Source: an uncultured Eubacterium sp. (lineage in GTDB: Bacteria > Bacillota > Clostridia > Lachnospirales > Lachnospiraceae). Taken from it: a stretch of 40,030 nt of DNA. The notes under the pieces were generated by a model. That model was not told the DNA's origin. It saw nothing but the letters and a program-made list of their open reading frames with translations, and made no database searches. Shown piece after piece: positions 24,068 to 32,467 of this stretch (the stretch's first letter is position 1; every line of letters begins with the position of its first letter). A program made the translations under genes and the position numbers. Location of the stretch: the NCBI GenBank assembly GCA_910584065.1, contig CAJTZN010000037.1, positions 1-40,030 of the forward strand, given 5' to 3'.

Positions 24068-24934
24068 ATGAATACTTTTGGCACCTACCATCCGGGAGTG
24101 GTTTTTCTCTATTTTTTGGCAGCGGCGGCCATCCTGATCCTCATATTTGATCCGGTGCTTCTGGGGATCGGGTTTGTGAGCCAGACGATTTTTTATATGT
24201 ATGTAAAGGGAATAGGGAAAGGGGCAAAATTTGCGGGCAGATGCCTGCTTTTTGTCTGTCTGTGCACCGTGATCAATGCGCTCATCAACCACCGGGGCGT
24301 GCAGGTTTTGTTTATGCTCGGCGGGCTGCCGGTCACTGTGGAGTGTCTCGTGTACGGGATGATGACGGGATTCTTACTGGCGGATTCGATGCTTGTGTTC
24401 GGGACATTCCAGTCGATCATGACATCTGAAAAGATCATGTGCCTGTGTGCTGGCGTTTTTCCGTCATTTTCGCTTCTGTTTTCGATGGCTCTCGGACTGA
24501 TTCCCAAACTGAAACGGGATTACGCGCAGCTGAGGGAAACCCAGAGACAGGCGGGAGATCAGGCGGGGTATCCGGGCGTGTTCCAGAAGGGAATGCTGTC
24601 GGCGCTGATCGGCCTTACACTGGAAGATTCGCTCGATCGGGGGATTTCCATGAAATACCGGGGATATGGACAGGGGAAGCGGACGAGCATCTGCCGCCGC
24701 GCGTTTGCGAGAAGGGACGCGGTTCTGGTCGTGCTGATCGTCTGTCTGACCGCGGCGGGCACGGGGTGTTATCTGACGTCCGCGTCGGGGATGGAGGTGT
24801 TTCCGTTTATTGAATATGAGTGTGACGGGGGCGGGGCAGCGGCCTATATTATTTTTGCCGTCCTGTTTCAGATCCCGATGGCGCTGAATGTGAAGGAGGA
24901 GCTGAAATGGAGCCGTATCATTTCGAACATATAA
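24068..24934 (+). CDS. ECF transporter transmembrane component EcfT (CbiQ family)
   Basis: The 288-aa protein has several hydrophobic segments (about residues 9-45, 60-105, 130-150, 225-245 and 260-280). The cytoplasmic signature region between them includes LEDSLDRGISMKYRGYGQGKRT, where the family has two Ala-Arg-Gly-like coupling helices. EcfT links the ATPases to the substrate-binding S component. ATG 24068 is preferred over ATG 24053 because GGGAGAG lies at the correct distance; 24053 would overlap the preceding stop. Its 3' end overlaps the ATPase gene by 28 bases. Confidence 0.85.
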   Translation: MNTFGTYHPGVVFLYFLAAAAILILIFDPVLLGIGFVSQTIFYMYVKGIGKGAKFAGRCLLFVCLCTVINALINHRGVQVLFMLGGLPVTVECLVYGMMTGFLLADSMLVFGTFQSIMTSEKIMCLCAGVFPSFSLLFSMALGLIPKLKRDYAQLRETQRQAGDQAGYPGVFQKGMLSALIGLTLEDSLDRGISMKYRGYGQGKRTSICRRAFARRDAVLVVLIVCLTAAGTGCYLTSASGMEVFPFIEYECDGGGAAAYIIFAVLFQIPMALNVKEELKWSRIISNI

Positions 24935-26391
24935 CCTACACGTATCCGGGGGAAACAGTGCCGGCGCTGGAAGATGTGTCGTTTACGGTACAGCCGGGGG
25001 AATTTATCGTCGTGTGCGGGGCGTCGGGATCCGGAAAGACGACGTTATTGCGCCAGATCAAAGAAATAAATCCCGCGTTTGGCTTTGTGATGCAGGATCC
25101 GCGCACACAGTCCGTGACGGATACCGTACGCCATGAACTGGCATTTGGCATGGAAAATAAGGGTATTCCGCCGGAACATATGTGGCACGCGATCGCGGAA
25201 ACGACGACGTATTTTGGCATGCAGGAATGGCTGGACCGCGCCATATGCGAATTGTCGGGCGGGGAACTGCAGCTGGTCAATTTGGCGGCGGTGCTCCTGC
25301 TCGATCCGGCGGTCATTCTGCTCGACGAGCCGACGGCGCAGCTCGATCCGATGGCGGCTACGGAATTTTTAGAGATCGTAAAGCGCCTGAATACGCAGTT
25401 TGGCATTACTGTCATCCTGATCGAGCAGCGGCTGGAGGAGGTTCTCGCGGCGTGCGACCGGATGCTCGTTCTGCACGGGGGGCGGATCGCGGCATTTGAT
25501 ACGGTAAAAGGCGTTTATGAAAAAATAGGCCGCTCGGAACTTTCTGCGGAATATCTGTCGTATATGCCATCTTATGTGAGGTTGTACGCTGGCGTGAACG
25601 AGTCCGAAGGCGGGTGCCCGCAGAGTATCAAGGAATGCCGGAGTTGGTTTTATGGGGCGAATATCGAACTTTCGGTAATGAAAAAGGAGAGAAAGGAACT
25701 TACGGGAGCGTGTTCGCTCGTGTGCAGGGATGTGTATTTCCGCTATGAGCGCACGGGGCCGGATATTCTTAGGGGGATACAATTCCGGGCGTATCCCGGC
25801 CATATTTATGGGATCGTCGGGGGAAATGGGAGCGGGAAATCTACGTTTTTAAAGGTACTGACCGGTGCGAAGAGACATTACCATGGGAAGATAACCGTGG
25901 ATGGTGAGATCGCCTACCTTCCGCAGGAACCAAAATATATGTTTTTGCAGGAACGGGTGCGGGATGTTGTTTCTGACCGGCAGGTGGCCGAGGATTTCGG
26001 GCTGGAGGACCTTTTGGACCGGCATCCGTATGATGTGAGCGGAGGGCAGATGCAGCGTGTGGCGATGGCGTATCTCTGTGGGAAACAGGCGTCGGTTTAT
26101 TTATTTGACGAGCCGACGAAGGGGCTGGATCCCCAGTGGAAGCGGATGTTTGGGGGGTGGCTGGAAAAACTGGCCGGAGAGGGAAAGACCGTGATCGTCG
26201 TGACGCACGACGTCGAATTTGCCGCGAATTACTGTGAGTGGATGTCCATGTGCTTCCGGTCGGAGCTGACGGAACCGATGCGCACGTCTGAGTTTTTGAA
26301 CGAACACTATTTTTATACGACGGCCATCCACAAGATCACAAGGGACAAGTATCCGGATCTCGTGTCAGAGAGGAGTTTGTATGAAACGTAA
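24907..26391 (+). CDS. Fused ECF transporter double ATPase (EcfA-EcfA')
   Basis: The 494-aa protein carries two ABC ATPase domains in one chain. Domain 1 has Walker A GASGSGKTT, Q-loop VMQDP, signature LSGGE and Walker B VILLDEP. Domain 2 has Walker A GGNGSGKST, Q-loop YLPQEP, signature VSGGQ, Walker B VYLFDEP and switch His in VVTHD. In domain 1 only about 16 residues separate Walker A from the Q-loop Gln, about 30 fewer than in ordinary EcfA proteins, so much of the antiparallel beta subdomain is missing. It powers the T and S components encoded on either side, overlapping both genes. Confidence 0.93.
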   Translation: MEPYHFEHITYTYPGETVPALEDVSFTVQPGEFIVVCGASGSGKTTLLRQIKEINPAFGFVMQDPRTQSVTDTVRHELAFGMENKGIPPEHMWHAIAETTTYFGMQEWLDRAICELSGGELQLVNLAAVLLLDPAVILLDEPTAQLDPMAATEFLEIVKRLNTQFGITVILIEQRLEEVLAACDRMLVLHGGRIAAFDTVKGVYEKIGRSELSAEYLSYMPSYVRLYAGVNESEGGCPQSIKECRSWFYGANIELSVMKKERKELTGACSLVCRDVYFRYERTGPDILRGIQFRAYPGHIYGIVGGNGSGKSTFLKVLTGAKRHYHGKITVDGEIAYLPQEPKYMFLQERVRDVVSDRQVAEDFGLEDLLDRHPYDVSGGQMQRVAMAYLCGKQASVYLFDEPTKGLDPQWKRMFGGWLEKLAGEGKTVIVVTHDVEFAANYCEWMSMCFRSELTEPMRTSEFLNEHYFYTTAIHKITRDKYPDLVSERSLYET

Positions 26392-27109
26392 ACAGGAGTG
26401 GATCGAAGCGGTGATCCTTTTATTCTGCGTCGGCATATTGTTTTATAGTTTATTTTATTTGCAGGGGAAGGAATATTATGCGATCAGTCTGGCAATCATT
26501 TTATCAGGAGTGATCCTTTTTTTGCTGAAATTCGAGAACCGGAAGCCCTCGGCCGCGGAATTGACGATCATCTCCGTTATGTGCGCGCTGGCGGTGGCCT
26601 CCCGCGTGTCCTTCTTCTTTTTGCCGGAGGTGAAGCCGATGGCGGCCGTTGTCATCATCGTGGGGATCTCACTTGGTGCGGAGACCGGATTTATCACGGG
26701 TGCCATGAGCGCTTTTTTGTCCAACTTTTATTTTGGACAGGGCTCGTGGACGCCGTTTCAGATGTTTGCGCTCGGACTGGTCGGTTTTTTTTCCGGCATC
26801 GCGTTCCGGCGGATACCGGTCAATAAGTTCACGCTCTGCCTGTACGGCGTCGGCTCCGTGCTGGTGTTATACGGCGGTATCGTGGACATCAATACGCTGT
26901 TTTATTATGAGGGGGAAAATACACGGATGGCGGTCCTTGCGGTATACGGCGCTTCTTTTCCGTTCAATCTGGCGTTTGGTATTTCCACCGCCGTATTTCT
27001 TGTGATTCTCCATAAGCCGGTGTTGCGGAAACTGGCGCGGGTGAAACGGAAATACGGGCTCATTGACATAGATCATTCCGCGAAACAGATGGAGTGGAAC
27101 ATGAAGTGA
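26381..27109 (+). CDS. ECF transporter substrate-binding S component, probably for cobalamin
   Basis: The 242-aa protein has about six to seven membrane segments and lies last in the T-A-S operon, overlapping the ATPase gene by 11 bases. The region LTIISVMCALAVASRVSFFFLP includes the Ala-x-x-x-Ala helix that S components use to dock on EcfT. SLGAETGFITGAMSAFLSNFYFGQGSWTPFQM is typical of the S fold. Its pairing with a DUF4430-like protein and a divergent B12 riboswitch suggests a CbrT-like cobalamin or cobinamide specificity; this is inference, because S components cannot be assigned from sequence by eye. Confidence 0.82.
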   Translation: MKRKQEWIEAVILLFCVGILFYSLFYLQGKEYYAISLAIILSGVILFLLKFENRKPSAAELTIISVMCALAVASRVSFFFLPEVKPMAAVVIIVGISLGAETGFITGAMSAFLSNFYFGQGSWTPFQMFALGLVGFFSGIAFRRIPVNKFTLCLYGVGSVLVLYGGIVDINTLFYYEGENTRMAVLAVYGASFPFNLAFGISTAVFLVILHKPVLRKLARVKRKYGLIDIDHSAKQMEWNMK

Positions 27110-27136
27110 ACATTAAGTTAGAAAGAAGGTTAGATG

Positions 27137-28018
27137 ATGGGTAAGGTTAAGGTTATCACAGACAGCAACAGCGGTATCACGCAGGAGCAGGCGGAGGATC
27201 TGGGGATCGTGGTTGTTCCGATGCCGTTTTTTATCAATGAAACACAGTATTTTGAGGGGATCAGCATGAGCCAGGACGATTTTTACCGCGCTCTTTTGGA
27301 CAGCTCGGCAGAAGTGTCGACTTCCCAGCCGTCTCCGGAAGCGGTGATGGATCTTTGGAGAAAGGAACTGGCGGAAAGTGAGGAGATCGTACATATCCCG
27401 ATGTCCAGCGGGATCAGCAGTTCGTGTGCGACCGCGCTCATGCTCGCGGAGGAGGATGAGTTCGCGGGACGGGTATTTGTCGTCGATAACCAGCGCATTT
27501 CCGTCACGCAGCGGCGGTCGGTCATCCAGGCAAAGGAACTGGCAGACCGGGGATTTGCGGGCCAGGAGATAAAGGACATCCTGCTGCGGGACAAGTTCGA
27601 GAGCAGTATTTATATCATGGTGGATACGTTAAAATACCTGAGGAAGGGCGGCAGGCTGACGCCGGCAGTGGCGGCGATCGGTACGGTCCTGCGCATCAAG
27701 CCGGTGCTTCAGATCCAGGGAGAGAGGCTGGATGCCTTTGCCAAAGTGAAGACGTTAAAACAGGCAAAGCAGACGATGATAAAAGCGGTCACGAGCGATA
27801 TGGAAAAACGGTTTGCGGACTCCGGCCAGATGCTCATTGACATCGCCCACACGCAAAACTGGGAGGAGGCAGAGATTTTCCGGCAGGAACTGGAGCAGAT
27901 TTTTCCGGGACAGGATATTTATATCGACAATCTGTCGCTCAGCGTCTCGTGCCATATCGGGCCGGGCGCGCTGGCAGTCGCTTTGTCGAATACGCCGAAA
28001 GAGTTACGAGGCGAGTGA
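27137..28018 (+). CDS. DegV family fatty-acid-binding protein
   Basis: The 293-aa protein matches the DegV/FakB family. It has KVITDSNSGITQEQAEDLGIVVVP at the start, the Ser-rich lipid carboxylate site in HIPMSSGISSSCATALML, LKYLRKGGRLTPAVAAIG in the middle and GPGALAVAL at the end. FakB proteins present fatty acids to the kinase FakA. ATG 27137 has better spacing to GAAGG (27125-27129) than ATG 27134. It follows the ECF operon by 27 bases and could be read through from it, but no functional link is known. Confidence 0.93.
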   Translation: MGKVKVITDSNSGITQEQAEDLGIVVVPMPFFINETQYFEGISMSQDDFYRALLDSSAEVSTSQPSPEAVMDLWRKELAESEEIVHIPMSSGISSSCATALMLAEEDEFAGRVFVVDNQRISVTQRRSVIQAKELADRGFAGQEIKDILLRDKFESSIYIMVDTLKYLRKGGRLTPAVAAIGTVLRIKPVLQIQGERLDAFAKVKTLKQAKQTMIKAVTSDMEKRFADSGQMLIDIAHTQNWEEAEIFRQELEQIFPGQDIYIDNLSLSVSCHIGPGALAVALSNTPKELRGE

Positions 28019-28080
28019 AGCCATTCCTTGCTCGGCGAAAGGGAAAAGGAGCGGGGCAGTTCTTTGCCCTGCAATATGGA

Positions 28081-28115
28081 AAGGGCTGCCTGTCGGGATA
28101 TGACAGGCAGCCCTT
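28081..28115. terminator. Perfect 14-bp hairpin after the DegV gene
   Basis: AAGGGCTGCCTGTC and GACAGGCAGCCCTT pair perfectly around a 7-base loop. No strong T-run follows on the + strand, and only TTTCC follows on the - strand. It sits between two convergent genes and may terminate both weakly or stabilise their mRNA ends. Confidence 0.65.
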
Positions 28116-28154
28116 ATAGAAAAAGAGGAAAACAAAAACCAGTTAGTATGCTTT

Positions 28155-28436
28155 TTATTTGGATGACGGCTTCACGTAAACGTCTACGTCTTCGTCGTCA
28201 TCATCATCGAAGTCATCGTCAAACTCATCATAGTCAAAGTCACCATCAAAATCATCCAGATAGCGGGGAGTTACGCGGCGATATACGGCGTAGGCAATCG
28301 CTGCGACACAGGCAACAGCGCCAATGATGGCGAGTATCCACACGATACAAGTCTTCCGCTCCTCATCTGCTTTATTTTTGTTTAAAAGCTGGTTGATTTT
28401 AGCATTGTTTACGAGATCATCAATTTTTCCGCACAT
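28155..28436 (-). CDS. Small membrane protein with acidic tail
   Basis: The 93-aa protein has an N-terminal polar part (about residues 1-27), one membrane helix (about 29-50, TCIVWILAIIGAVACVAAIAYAV) and a very acidic Asp/Glu/Phe/Tyr tail (about 58-85). I do not recognise a named family beyond the small single-pass proteins common in Clostridia. AAAGGAT is present upstream at a somewhat long distance. It lies downstream of pcrA on the same strand, with a gap of about 94 bases. The function is unknown. Confidence 0.75.
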   Translation of the reverse strand: MCGKIDDLVNNAKINQLLNKNKADEERKTCIVWILAIIGAVACVAAIAYAVYRRVTPRYLDDFDGDFDYDEFDDDFDDDDDEDVDVYVKPSSK

Positions 28437-28530
28437 AGATCACTACCATCCTTTCCATATCCATTCATTTTCTATTGCTGCTTCTATATAGTAGTATAAC
28501 ATATTAGGTGAAAATATACCAGTCATAAAT

Positions 28531-30999
28531 TTATATTTTTGTAAGTTTTGCAAATGAACTGCGAAGCTTGCGCTGGCCGAAGTCGTTGAATGTAACGACG
28601 ACTTCATAGTCGTTGCCCTTGCGCTCCAATGACACGACGGTTCCTGTGCCGAACTTCATGTGATAAACCGTGTCACCCGCCTTGTAATCCGGCGCGCCGG
28701 CGGTGCCGGCAGATGCCGCGGCCGTCTGGGAGAGGCCCGCGGCAGGAGAGGACGTCCCCTGTCCGGCAAATAATGATTTTCCTTTTTGGATGTACGGATT
28801 GTCGGCAAATGGGTTTTTGGAATTTGCCGCGCGCTGTTTTTTCCCCGCTCCCGGCCTGGCTGGTGTTTGAGCAGACCAGGCCGACGGCTGGGATGGTGTG
28901 CCGCCAAACGGCCTGGCTGATGTGCCGCCAAATGGTTCGGTCTGGGTTCTGCCGGTTGGTTCGATCGTTCGGGTGACCGGCGTTTCATATTCCCCGTCAG
29001 ACTGTTTGATCAGGTGTCTCGGGATCTCGCTGATAAAACGGGAGGGAAGGTTGAAATCCGGCTCTCCGTTCCTCATTCGCCGCATCGCGCAGGTCAGCGT
29101 CAGTTTTTTCATCGCTCTTGTGATCCCGACATAACACAGACGGCGCTCTTCCTCCATCTCTTCCGGCGAGGGGTCGTAGACTGCCATCGAACCGGGGAAT
29201 ACGCCTTCTTCCATGCCGCATATGTATACGTGCGGAAATTCGAGTCCTTTGGCACTGTGCAGCGTCATGAGGAGAACCTGCTCGGCGTCGCTGTCCACCG
29301 TGTCGATATCCGCGACGAGCGCGATGTTTTCAAGCAGGCTGTCCAACGTGGCCGGCTCGCCGGACGGATCTTCGGCGGCATCGTTTTCAAACTGGATGAC
29401 TTTGTTCATCAGCGAGTCGATGTTTTCCAGTCTGGCGCCGGCTTCTACCGTGTCTTCGGCCTCGAGTTCCTTTACGTATCCGGTGGAATCTATGATCTCT
29501 TCCAACAGTCCTTTCAGGCTGAATCCGGGTTCGTCAAGACTTTGCTTTAAATGATCGATAAAGCTGACAAAGCTGTGGATCCGGGAAGCGGCGCGCGAAC
29601 AGCCGTCGATGTAGTCCGCCTGGCGCAGCGCCTCAAAGAAGCTGATTTCATGGTCGATACTGTAGTCGGTGACACGCGAGACGGTCGTGGCTCCGATTCC
29701 CCGCCTCGGCACGTTGATGATTCGTTTGATGGCAATGTCATCGTCGGAATTGCTCACGGCTTTCAGGTAGCAGAGAAGATCTTTGATCTCTTTTCTCGCA
29801 TAGAAATTGATCGCGCCGACGATCCGGTAGGGGATATTTTCCTGGACAAGCTTTTCTTCGAAAATTCGGGACTGCGCGTTTGTCCGGTACAGGATGGCGA
29901 AATCGGAGTAGCCGCATCTGGCCAAGTCGGAATTGTTCTGGTTAGCCAAGTTGGAGTTGTTCTGGTTAGCCAAGTTGGTTTCGCGTTTGATGTCGCTGGC
30001 GATGCCGGCCGCTTCTTCGTACTCGTTTAGGAACTGCACGAAACGGATCGGTTCCCCTTCCTCGGCTTTCGTCCAGAGGGATTTTGCTTTCCGCTCGGTA
30101 TTATGCCGGATCACTTCATTGGCGGCGTCCAGAATGCGTTTGGTCGAGCGGTAGTTCTGTTCGAGCCGGATCGTAACCGCATCGGGAAAGATCTTTTCGA
30201 AGTTTAATATGTTCATGATATTGGCGCCGCGGAATTTATAGATCGACTGGTCGTCGTCCCCGACGACGCAGAGATTGCGGTATTTTCCCGCGAGCAGCGC
30301 AAGCAGTTTAAACTGGGCGGTGTTCGTATCCTGATACTCGTCCACCAGAAGGAAACGGAAGCGGTTCTGGTATTGCTCGAGGACTTCTGCCTGCGTCTCG
30401 AACAGTTCCACCGTTTTCATAATGAGGTCGTCAAAATCAAGCGCATTATTTTGTTTTAAGCGCTTTTGGTATTCTTTATATACGTCGCCGAAAATTTTGC
30501 GGTCGTATTGTTTTGCCACTTCGTCCGCGTAAATTTCGGGGGTTTTCAATTCGTTTTTGGCGTTTGAGATGGCGTTCAGAAATGTTTTTTCGCGAAATTT
30601 TTTGGTGTCAATGTTCATGTGCTTGCAAATATCCTTCATCAGGCTTTTCTGATCGTCGGCGTCGTAGATCGTAAAGCTGCGGTCATAGCCGATGTGGTCG
30701 ATGAAGCGTCTCAGGATGCGGACGCACGTCGAGTGGAACGTGCTCACCCACACGCTCCCTGCGCCGTAGGAGACAATTTGGTCCACCCGCTCCCGCATTT
30801 CATTGGCCGCTTTGTTTGTAAACGTCAGCGCGAGGATCTGGAACGGGTTGATCTGATGTTCTTCGATCAGATAGGCGATGCGGTGGGTCAGCACCCGGGT
30901 CTTTCCGGAACCGGCGCCCGCCAGAATTAAAAGGGGCCCCTCGAAATGTTCCACGGCCTCCTGCTGTTTGTCGTTTAATCCGGTTAATATATCAGTCAC
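28531..30999 (-). CDS. pcrA: ATP-dependent DNA helicase PcrA (UvrD/Rep family)
   Basis: PcrA unwinds DNA 3' to 5' in repair and plasmid replication and removes RecA. The 822-aa protein has Walker A GAGSGKT, LTFTNKAANEMRERV, Walker B DEYQDTN, GDDDQSIYKFRGA, QNYRSTKRIL and TLHSAKGLEF, plus a C-terminal Tudor-like segment (GTGTVVSLERKGNDYEVVVTF). The frame extends upstream to 31032. AAGGAGG 6 bases before a GTG makes 30999 the start, giving MTDILTGLNDKQQEAV as in the family. A 24-bp tandem repeat inserts NLANQNNS units just before motif IV (FAILYRTNAQSR). The Pro/Gly/Thr-rich stretch before the C-terminal domain is a linker. Confidence 0.96.
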   Translation of the reverse strand: MTDILTGLNDKQQEAVEHFEGPLLILAGAGSGKTRVLTHRIAYLIEEHQINPFQILALTFTNKAANEMRERVDQIVSYGAGSVWVSTFHSTCVRILRRFIDHIGYDRSFTIYDADDQKSLMKDICKHMNIDTKKFREKTFLNAISNAKNELKTPEIYADEVAKQYDRKIFGDVYKEYQKRLKQNNALDFDDLIMKTVELFETQAEVLEQYQNRFRFLLVDEYQDTNTAQFKLLALLAGKYRNLCVVGDDDQSIYKFRGANIMNILNFEKIFPDAVTIRLEQNYRSTKRILDAANEVIRHNTERKAKSLWTKAEEGEPIRFVQFLNEYEEAAGIASDIKRETNLANQNNSNLANQNNSDLARCGYSDFAILYRTNAQSRIFEEKLVQENIPYRIVGAINFYARKEIKDLLCYLKAVSNSDDDIAIKRIINVPRRGIGATTVSRVTDYSIDHEISFFEALRQADYIDGCSRAASRIHSFVSFIDHLKQSLDEPGFSLKGLLEEIIDSTGYVKELEAEDTVEAGARLENIDSLMNKVIQFENDAAEDPSGEPATLDSLLENIALVADIDTVDSDAEQVLLMTLHSAKGLEFPHVYICGMEEGVFPGSMAVYDPSPEEMEEERRLCYVGITRAMKKLTLTCAMRRMRNGEPDFNLPSRFISEIPRHLIKQSDGEYETPVTRTIEPTGRTQTEPFGGTSARPFGGTPSQPSAWSAQTPARPGAGKKQRAANSKNPFADNPYIQKGKSLFAGQGTSSPAAGLSQTAAASAGTAGAPDYKAGDTVYHMKFGTGTVVSLERKGNDYEVVVTFNDFGQRKLRSSFAKLTKI
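29921..29983 (-). repeat. 24-bp tandem repeat within pcrA
   Basis: Units at 29921-29944 and 29945-29968 plus a partial unit differ by two bases. In pcrA they encode NLANQNNS-NLANQNNS-DLA in a surface loop before motif IV. The insertion keeps frame. Confidence 0.88.
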
Positions 31000-31091
31000 G
31001 ATAGTCCTCCTTCGATTTTTGGTGAATGTCATGGATCTGTGCTGGCTGCGCGCAGTTCCATCCGGTATGTTACTTATATCCGGTATGTTTT

Positions 31092-31706
31092 TTACTTGCC
31101 TTTTCGCGGGTCGAAATCGAGTGTCTCATCAATGATCCGCTCAATGATCTGTTTTTTTATGTAAACGTCGAAACTCAACATGCAGATGTAGGCAAAACGG
31201 GACAGATAGTCGGCTTCGGCCTCGTCCGTGGCGTCAATGAATATTTCCTGCGAACTTTTGAAACGGCGTACGACATCTTTGGTGAGACTATTTGTCTGTT
31301 CTTTTTCCATTTTAAATATTTCTTCGTATATTTTTTCAAGAGAAATGTCTTTCGATCCCCCGTCAAAAAACATGTGGGTGAGGGGGGCGAAAATCTTCTG
31401 GATGTCGCTGATCGACAGGACGTTTTTAAAGTAGTACAAAAAGATCAGGAGAAACATGTGCTCTTTGGAATACTTTTTTTTATTTGGCGGCGGGAGCAGA
31501 TTATTTTTCGTATAGTTGTTGATCATCGTTTTGGTGAGGATCTTGTCTTCTTCCGTCCGCTTGCAGGCTTCGAGATGGGCGTCCATGAACGTTGTGACCT
31601 GATCCATATAGAGGTCAATGTTTGGGATGTCCTCCGGGTTTATGTAATCGATCTCCCGCAATTTATTGATGATGTCCATGATACTTTCTTCGTTATTCTT
31701 TTTCAT
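31092..31706 (-). CDS. DUF1836 family protein with MerR-like helix-turn-helix
   Basis: The 204-aa protein matches the DUF1836 pattern. It has a helical N-terminus, then LTKTMINNYTKNNLLPPPNKKKYSKEHMFLLIFLYYFK, which looks like a MerR-type winged helix (unstructured wing with PPP, then a recognition helix). It suggests DNA binding, but no target is known. The ribosome binding site is weak (AAAGGAA about 15 bases upstream). It is oriented with pcrA, 92 bases upstream of it, and may be cotranscribed. Confidence 0.8.
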   Translation of the reverse strand: MKKNNEESIMDIINKLREIDYINPEDIPNIDLYMDQVTTFMDAHLEACKRTEEDKILTKTMINNYTKNNLLPPPNKKKYSKEHMFLLIFLYYFKNVLSISDIQKIFAPLTHMFFDGGSKDISLEKIYEEIFKMEKEQTNSLTKDVVRRFKSSQEIFIDATDEAEADYLSRFAYICMLSFDVYIKKQIIERIIDETLDFDPRKGK

Positions 31707-31784
31707 GATTCCGTTCTATGATTCCTTTCATTTCTCAACTTTTTACGCAGTGTTCTGCGCATCTTGTCATTATCGTATTAGTAC

Positions 31785-31813
31785 AGTATAACTTATTTTG
31801 TGGGAAAAAGCAA
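31785..31813 (-). promoter_or_regulatory. Promoter of the DUF1836 gene
   Basis: Reading leftward: TTGCTT (31813-31808), a 17-base spacer and TATACT (31790-31785), about 80 bases before the start codon. It is divergent from, and next to, the tautomerase promoter. Confidence 0.6.
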
Positions 31814-31815
31814 AT

Positions 31816-31844
31816 TTGACTTCCTTTTCCGCTTATGTTACCAT
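31816..31844 (+). promoter_or_regulatory. Promoter of the tautomerase gene
   Basis: TTGACT at 31816-31821, a 17-base spacer and TACCAT at 31839-31844. The transcript would have a leader of about 220 bases. The leader holds a hairpin (GGCGGAATG at 31855-31863 with CATTCTGCC at 31891-31899) and then the 149-bp element. This accounts for the 367-base gap between the DUF1836 and tautomerase genes. Confidence 0.6.
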
Positions 31845-31927
31845 AAAAAGGGAAGGCGGAATGAGGCTGGGGTGTTTGGTCCGCAGTTCCCATTCTGCCT
31901 GTAAAAAAACGTTAAATGGAAGGAGAA

Positions 31928-32076
31928 TAGTGTGAAAAATAAGCTTGATAGCTTATTTTTTACACGGCTATTTGTGCCGGAGCGTCACAAATAAGCCCTG
32001 ATGGCAGACGAGAAATCGCCTTCGCGAATTTCTCGTCGCCCCGTCGCGTAAACGCTCCGGAATGGAGGATAATATG
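31928..32076 (+). repeat. 149-bp structured dispersed element, copy 2 (upstream of the tautomerase gene)
   Basis: This copy differs from 10134-10282 by only two bases. One turns a G-C pair in H1 into G-T; the other changes T to C at the base of H2. Hairpins H1, H2 and H3, the 9-nt complementarity (CCGGAGCGT with ACGCTCCGG) and the GGAGG-ATAAT-ATG end are all kept. Both copies are preceded by AAGGAGA, outside the strict match. The element ends in the start codon of the tautomerase gene. Confidence 0.9.
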
Positions 32077-32418
32077 CCGTTTATTAATTCAAAGGTTACT
32101 GTAAAGATGACAGATGAGAAGAAGGAAGCCGTGAAACAGAAACTCGGGGACGCGATCACCCTTATTCCCGGAAAATCGGAGCATTGGCTGATGGTAGGTT
32201 TTGAGGATGAGTATGATCTCTATTTTCAGGGAAACCGGGACGGCGAGAGCGCGTTTGTTGAAGTGAGCGTGTTTGGCAGTATTTCGGCGTCGGTGAGCGA
32301 CGATCTGACCGGGAAGATCTGCGAAATCCTGGAGGGTGAACTGGGAATACCGAAGAACCGCATTTATGTGAAGTATCAGGATGTGAAGAACTGGGGATGG
32401 AACGGGAGCAATCTGTGA
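32074..32418 (+). CDS. MIF-like tautomerase
   Basis: The 114-aa protein is a macrophage-migration-inhibitory-factor-type tautomerase of normal length. With ATG 32074 the mature protein begins with Pro, the catalytic base of the superfamily. ATG 32062 would bury it, so 32074 is the start. Further matches to MIF are PGKSEHWLMVGFEDE with the conserved Lys, and the C-terminal NRIYVKYQDVKNWGWNGS. Family members convert enol and keto forms of phenylpyruvate-like acids; the natural substrate is unknown. Translation depends on the ribosome binding site inside the 149-bp element. Confidence 0.93.
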   Translation: MPFINSKVTVKMTDEKKEAVKQKLGDAITLIPGKSEHWLMVGFEDEYDLYFQGNRDGESAFVEVSVFGSISASVSDDLTGKICEILEGELGIPKNRIYVKYQDVKNWGWNGSNL

Positions 32419-32467
32419 GCCGGTTATTTCCAGTGAAAAATGAACAGGAAGGATGAAGGTTGGAGCG

